This document shows, in pieces, positions 58,398 through 64,000 of a DNA stretch of 64,000 nt; positions within the stretch are counted from its first letter, which is position 1, and each line of letters starts with the position of its first letter. Both the position numbers and the translations under genes were made by a program. A model generated the notes under the pieces. That model was not told where the DNA came from and made no database searches. It worked only from the letters and a program-made list of their open reading frames with translations. Origin of the DNA: Corydoras sp. C115 (Eukaryota > Chordata > Actinopteri > Siluriformes > Callichthyidae); assembly GCA_019802505.1 (NCBI GenBank), contig JAFMOC010000003.1, forward strand, positions 9,291,001 through 9,355,000, read 5' to 3'.

Positions 58398-59135
58398 ATT
58401 CACAATATAAGAAAGCTAAAACTACTTTAGTAATTAATACTAAATAATAATAAAAATAATAAAACATTTGAGCACAATTATGATGTGATAATAGATGGTT
58501 GATAAAATTACAATGGTTAATAATTTGATGTAATAATGAAGAAAAAGTAAAAATATATTGAAAATAAGCAAGAATATTTTTATAAATAAGAATTAAAAAG
58601 TGATTAATTGAAAGAAGGATGTAAGGTAGGAAAGGTGTGAAACAATGCTTTTTTTAAAACTCAGCAAAAGCACTCATCAAGAGCAGACATAAAGAAGCAA
58701 TAGAAAACGTATGAAATATTAATGACTGAGAAATTTACTTGGTGTTTTTCCCCGTCAAACTGGAAAGGAAACGGCGCATCCCAAATAATGAATTATTAAA
58801 TCACCTCCACTCCTTACTATGGGGTTGACAAGGACCAGTGTTCTAAATTGTTGGGTTCTTGTCTGAAAGTGTAATGGGTGCCAGTGCACTCCTCACTTTC
58901 TTCTCATGTTTTTTCACTATTTGTGATCTATTTCAGTTAATTAACATATTAGCCTAATGTTGCTAAAGTTAATGAGCTGAGCGTTTTCATTGGTTTCTTA
59001 GTTTGTGCTTTTGATGTCATGTGGTATGTTATTTGTTATTTATTCTCTGTTCTTACTATATTTCAGTGCACAGGCATCAATTATGTGTTATTTATTGTCC
59101 GTTCCTGTACATTTTTCTTTGTTCTTGGAAATTTG

Positions 59136-59198
<63 letters not shown>

Positions 59199-59298
59199 GT
59201 ATGTGACAGAAAGTAGGTCAATATATGATAAGAGTTCTGTTTGTTTCAAAGTTATAATACAAAAACATATCTTATACAGTTTAGTAATTTACTTGGTA
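58398..59298. other. No recognised gene; CT microsatellite
   Basis: AT-rich DNA, then (CT)n at 59139-59194. Ser/Leu-rich frames through the tract are artefacts. Confidence 0.6.
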
Positions 59299-59559
59299 TG
59301 TACAATTATATGCAAAATAATAGCAGTGTGTTTAAAACAACTGGAAGGCTGAATCCTCATAATAACTTTTATGTATATATACACATTAAATTCCATATTA
59401 AAACTTAAATAAAATGGCATTTTTTAAAACTGAAAATGAAGAAAAAAGTATAATGGACTGTTAAAAAAATAATAGTTGATCGCTGAGCTAATATTTATTT
59501 GTAGGAACTTTATTTCTGATAATTCTTTTACATCTGTGTGGCATGGAGTCAACTAACAT

Positions 59560-60070
59560 CTGACACCTGAAAAAAATATGTTCCAGCCCAAGCTGACTCA
59601 ATTACATTCCACAGTTCTGCTTTTTTGAGTGTTGCATAATCAACAACATGTTGATGTCATATTGAGCTCTGGAAATTTGGGCTCACCACTTTATAACATC
59701 AATTTTGTTGATTTGTAACCAGAATGTTGCTGCTTGCTGGTGTTTTTGGGGTTGTTGTTCTTCAGCATGAAACTACATGACCTGTATTTTGATATATTTG
59801 AACTGGTCCATGGAGCCTGGTATGCAATAAATGGGTCTGACTCCAAAGTATGATACACATCCCCAAACCATTATGTTTAAACTTTCATGTTTTACAGTCA
59901 TTACAGTGGCTTAAAATCAGTATTTATCATTAATCTCACAAATTGTCTGTGGCAAGAACAATCTTGTACTCATCTGTGCATAGAATGTTGCTCCACTTCT
60001 CTTTAAACCAGTTAATGTTTTGTCAAATTGTAACCTTTTCAGTTTGTCTTTTTTGAGTAATGGCACCTTA
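59560..60070 (-). pseudogene. Outer Tc1-like transposase, C-terminal half
   Basis: The minus strand reads NIMVWGCVSYFGVRPIYCIP (59880 to 59821) and MDQFKYIKIL; near the end AELWNVIESAWAG. These are the blocks around the second catalytic Asp and the C terminus of a Tc1 transposase. The stretch that should hold QQDN and the DLNPIE block is deleted or decayed, and stops are frequent. Confidence 0.7.
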
Positions 60071-60565
60071 TACAAAAATCTTTCAACTATACATGTTATA
60101 TAATCCATAATATGCATTTCATTAAATCAATTATTTTTAATTTGTTTAAAGTAAATAATTTTCTCTGTATATAATGTTTAGAGAATCATTTATGCATTTC
60201 TAAATCATTGCAATAGCTTTTCTCAGCTTTAAATCATGTTAATAGTCTCTCTATTCAATTCAACCCCCATATCGTTTCACCATTTTATACATAACCACAT
60301 GCACAGTACATTTGTTTATTGTACAATATACAGTACATATTTGATATATATAACCACTGCACAGTCTCTACATGTATGTCATTCCAACGCAAATACACCT
60401 CATTCTACATAATGTGCTTCTGATTAGAGGATCACCTGAACCAAATCTTATTTGGCAAGGAAAAGTATATATAAAAAAACTGTGGTCTTCACAATCCTCT
60501 TGCAATACTACAAGCTGGATGGCAAAACAAGTGCTAGGAACAATAATTGTAACTAACTATTAACC

Positions 60566-61583
60566 ATGCCAGAGTTGAAAAGAAAAGTCTTGAGTGACAA
60601 AAAGAAGGGCTCAATTCTGGCTTTACTAGCAAAGGAATACAGTGAGCGTCATGTTTGCCTCTATCCTTAAAATTTCTAATATGGCAGTTCATTACAACAA
60701 GGTCAAGAAGCAGACATTGGGGACAACAAAGTTACAGACTGGCAGAGGGCGAAATCGACTCTCTACTGACGGGGATGACCGTCATCTTATTCTAATGTCA
60801 GTCAGCAAATGCAGGATAACATCAACTGACCTACAAAAGGAATAACAAAGGGCAGCTGGGGTGAATTGCATGGCAAGAACAGATCGTAACAGGCTCCTAG
60901 AGGCATGGCTCAAGTCAATGTAAAGCTAGAAAAAAAACTTTTTATCAATGAGAAGTAAAGGAGAGCCAGGCTAAAGTTTGCAAAAGTCCAAAAGGATTGC
61001 ACCATAGACTGTAGTAAGGTCATCTTCTCTGATGAGTCCAATTTTCAGCTTTCAGCATACTCCTGGTCATCTAATGGTTAGATGGAGACCTGGAGAGGCG
61101 TACAAGCCACAGTGTCTTTCACCCACTGTGAAATTTGGTGAAGGATCGGTGGTGATCTGGGGATGCTTCTGCAAGGCTGGAATTGGGTAGGTTTATCTTT
61201 GCCTAGGATGTATGAATAAGGTCACATGCCAGTTTATCCAGGAAAAGCACTTATTTCTGCTCTGGCCGTGTTCCCCAACTCCGAGGACTGTTTTTTTCCA
61301 GCAAGACAATGCTCCATGCCACACAGCTAGGTCAATCAATGTGTGGATGAAGGACCACCACATCAAGATCCCGTCATGGCCAGCCCAATTTCCAGACCTG
61401 GACATCATTGAAAACCTCTGCAATGTAATCAAGAGAAAGATAGATAGTCACAAGCCATCAAATAAAGCTGAACTGCTTAAAATTTTGTGCCAGGAGTGGC
61501 ATAAGGTCACCCAAATGCAGTGTGAAAGACTGGTGGAAGACACAAGCTGTGATTTAAAATATGGATATTCCACCAAATATTGA
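60566..61583 (+). pseudogene. Inner Tc1-like transposase, broken
   Basis: Starts MPELKRKVLSDKKKGSILAL (60566). In other frames it shows KCRITSTDLQKE, KKLFINEK, KVIFSDESNFQLS (first Asp, near 61030) and VKFGEGSVVIWGCFCKAG (near 61130). It then has an intact 123-codon end (61212-61583): VFFQQDNAPCHTARS (second Asp), FPDLDIIENLCN (Glu block, altered from SPDLNPIENLW) and KKYGYSTKY-like GYSTKY at the C terminus. At least five frameshifts or stops. Its protein is clearly a different Tc1 family from the outer element. Confidence 0.82.
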
Positions 61584-61884
61584 TTTTTTAACTTTTCCTT
61601 TCTTTTTTCTTTACATTATTTGAGGTCTGAAAGCACTGCATCTTTTTCGTTGTTTGACCATTTCTAATTTTCTACAAATAAAAACTATATTTTTGCTTGG
61701 AATTTCGGAGAAATGTTTTCAGTAGTTTAGAGAAGAAAAGAACAATGTTCATTTTACTCAAACATGTACCTATAAAGAGTAAAATCAGAGAAGCTGATCA
61801 TTTTAACATTTTAATTTTTTTTTTAAGTTAAATCCAATCAAATTTAATCTAATTACGGGGATTTCTTGGATATAGTTTGGATTA

Positions 61885-62148
61885 ATGTAGGATCTTCTGA
61901 TTGTTGTAGTTCTCACATCTTTGTTTTTTCTGGAACTGAGCATTGGATGTTTCTTTATTATTCTTGTTATTTTATGATTTATGCAAATAGTAGTATTTAT
62001 TTTCTACCATGTGTTTTTGGGTTTCATTTGCTATCTTAAACATTTGAGATCATTTTTGGTAATTTCTAAATATGTTAGTATCACTTCTTTATATGTTTTC
62101 CTCTCCAGCTAACTTCTTCATCAAAGTTTTCTTTAGGGAACGACCCAT
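61885..62148 (-). pseudogene. Outer Tc1-like transposase, N-terminal part
   Basis: An ATG at 62148 on the minus strand opens MGRSLKKTLMKKLAGEEN, then a stop. Further downstream, decayed sequence runs to about 61885, where the inner element begins. It fits the N-terminal DNA-binding part of the transposase whose C-terminal half lies at 59560-60070. Confidence 0.6.
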
Positions 62149-62351
62149 TTTTCTCCCTGAACAAGAACTAAAACCAGCAGGTACAACACTTGCTGCCCTC
62201 TCTTTTTAAATATGGGCCAAAATGTACAGTTGTTTCTTTATATAAATGAATGACTTCACTAATTAAACTCCACACTGCTATTCCTTTGACCATGCACATT
62301 TCATTGAAATGATTTTAGTGGTATAGTACAGTATATATAAGTATATATATA

Positions 62352-62695
62352 AGCTTAGTGGTTAGCACATTCGCCTCTCAGCACTGGGGATTCCCGGTTC
62401 GAATCCCAATCTGGGTGGAATTTCCATGTTATCCGCATGGGTTTCCTCTGGGTTCTATGGTTCTTCCCACAGTCCAAAAACATGGAACAAGGTCAATTGA
62501 ATTCTCCAAATTGCCCCATATAAAGTGTGTTTCTGTGTGTGTGTTTGTGTGAGTGAGTGTGTGCTCAGCGATAGATTGGCGCCCTGTCCTGGGTGTATTG
62601 GCCTAGCGCTCGAGACATTGTACCCTGCTTGAGCATGGGGAACCCCCCGCGAACCTAGTAGAGGATAAAGCAGAAGATAATGGATCGATGGACTA
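62352..62695 (+). repeat. SINE (subfamily A) at the edge of the Tc1 element
   Basis: GCTTAGTGGTTAGCAC, GGTTCGAATCC, GGTCAATTGAATTC and a short GGAT tail. The first 10-15 bases of the head are missing. It abuts AT-rich DNA that is probably the Tc1 right end. Confidence 0.85.
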
Positions 62696-63983
62696 CAAAC
62701 CTTAACACTATATAAAATTATATAAGAGAATTGAATTGGAAAATTGATTCTGAATAAGGTGTTCTCATTTGATATCTAGTACCTTAATTTACATCATTTA
62801 ATTGAAAAATGTTTAAGTCAATTTTTAAAATAGTTCAGTTTATTTATGGATCTTTATTCCCTCCAGAGGCAAGGCATGTTAGGCCCTATAATGTATCTGA
62901 AAGTTTTATTAAAATATTTTGCAGTGGCCACATTCATTTGTTTTAGGTATTCTTTAATTTATTTTCTAATCTGTAAACCTTAAATAGGACAGTGGAGGCA
63001 CTAGACCTAAATGGGAGGAACAAATATGAACATTCCAACACTTTGCAAGTTTAGTACTACCAATACATCTTACCTCCAAGTCTTTGTACTGTAAGAAAAG
63101 ATTAAAAATGCATGTCAAATTTACAAACTCCACACAATTTTTTTATGAAATAGTATGTATGTAATCTAATTTTAAAGTATTCTGCATTGCAATATATGTG
63201 TTTTTGTGTTTGGGTTAGCTTGTAAGTTACTTTTCATTGTTTTGTATTATGTACCATGTTCGTTGGTTTTCAATTGCTTTTATTTATTGTGCATCAAAAT
63301 AATAGTTGTGCTTTATTATATGGTTTAATGTTTTTTCTCAATTTCTTGTAGAATTTCAGTAGCATGTTTTAATTACAATCTACCCAAACCCCAAACTTTG
63401 CTTTGTTTCTTTTAAAATCAGATTACATTAAACTTCTACCCATTGAAACTTGGTATTAATTAAATAGATTTCTTTGTTTCTATACTCACTGTACATTTTG
63501 ACAAACTATGTAAATGAACTTTGTAGTTTTACATTTACAGACTGTGGTCCATCTGTGGTTGATTTTATGCATACTTTGTTAATTCTCTTTACTCTATTTT
63601 CCAATGGTGGATCGGATATTACTTCAAATCGTTTATTCCATTAACACTGCTGGAGAATAGCCCAGCATCCAAAAATGTCTATCTATTAGCATATTTTATA
63701 GGTAAGCATCATCACACTGATGATTTACTAAAAACAGATGAGTAACTTTGTTTAACTCTGACTCTGTCTGAAGGCATATGGTGTGTACAGTACGTAAACA
63801 AAGTTTTAAAAATCTCAAACAGCAGTGATCCTGTTATATCTGCACAACACACCCTAAAACACAAACACTATATTAGTGTGACTATACTGTATTTATAAAA
63901 CAAAATAAACAAAAGATGAGATAAATGTCCCATATTCATTTGGTATGCGGCATTAAATTTTATTTTCAAATATGAGATGGGAT
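62696..63983. other. No recognised feature
   Basis: AT-rich DNA. No coding signal or repeat recognised. Confidence 0.55.
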
Positions 63984-64000
63984 GAGCTTAGTGTTTAGCA
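63984..64000 (+). repeat. Start of another SINE, cut by the window end
   Basis: GAGCTTAGTGTTTAGCA resembles the A-box region of the main SINE family (GGCTTAGTGGTTAGCA). Only 17 bases are visible. Confidence 0.5.

Larger units (their letters stand above)
59299..62335 (-). mobile_element. Outer Tc1-like transposon, split by a second one
   Basis: The left terminus carries TGCAAAATAATAGCAGTGTG at 59311-59330, the end of a known fish Tc1-like family. The right side has the diverged complement (ACACTGCTATTCCTTTG near 62270). Minus-strand transposase pieces occur at both sides: the N terminus near 62148-61885 and the C-terminal half at about 60070-59560. About 1.8 kb of unrelated plus-strand transposon sits between them. 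The right limit is an estimate because a SINE follows directly. Confidence 0.75.

Noticed and set aside
59005..59352. Ser/Leu repeat protein
   Set aside because: Translation of a (CT)n tract.

Overview
The window looks like an intergenic, repeat-dominated stretch of a teleost fish genome. The evidence is a tRNA-derived SINE family at about 18 loci, a V-SINE-like copy, L2/CR1/Rex1-type LINEs, Ty3/gypsy chromoviruses, two Tc1-like families, a HARBI1-type transposon and many long CA, TA and CT microsatellites. An ostariophysan fish is plausible but cannot be proven from this sequence. I found no convincing host exon, promoter, tRNA, rRNA or ncRNA gene. Every recognisable coding sequence belongs to a mobile element and nearly all are broken.

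Layout, 0-13 kb: a V-SINE-like copy (246-440). A plus-strand gypsy element (about 1310-5930) is split in its gag by a minus-strand LINE (about 2041-4214). A minus-strand sushi-like chromovirus (6930-13042) has two nearly identical long LTRs and a third, partial LTR at its 5' end. It keeps RNase H, integrase and chromodomain but has lost capsid and the reverse transcriptase core. Next to its 5' LTR is a 10-nt sequence that can pair with the predicted 5' end of its own transcript, the signature of Tf1/sushi self-priming.

13-43 kb: scattered SINEs, several with exact target-site duplications (TSDs); a likely gypsy LTR (14567-15396); LINE pieces (21060-22580, 26790-27785, 28080-28760, 39968-40990), one of them interrupted by a SINE; shuffled gypsy relics (30700-31210); and a decayed minus-strand gypsy element (34043-36960).

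43-50 kb: a 2.6-kb element with perfect 13-bp ends (43688-46286) carries remains of two unrelated transposases, one HARBI1-like and one IS630-like. A 2045-bp foldback element (47772-49816) is flanked by a 6-bp TSD and carries arrays of 14-bp G/C-rich near-palindromes spaced every 21 bp. This is the most unusual structure in the window.

50-64 kb: an inverted SINE pair in which one SINE has received a 138-bp inverted patch copied from the 5' junction of the other (52386-53402); more SINEs; and one Tc1-like element (plus strand, 60566-61583 coding) nested in another Tc1-like element (minus strand, 59299 to about 62335), with a SINE at its right edge. The last bases of the window start another SINE.

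The pieces do not form a pathway. They record serial insertion: LINE into gypsy, SINE into LINE, Tc1 into Tc1, followed by deletion and recombination.
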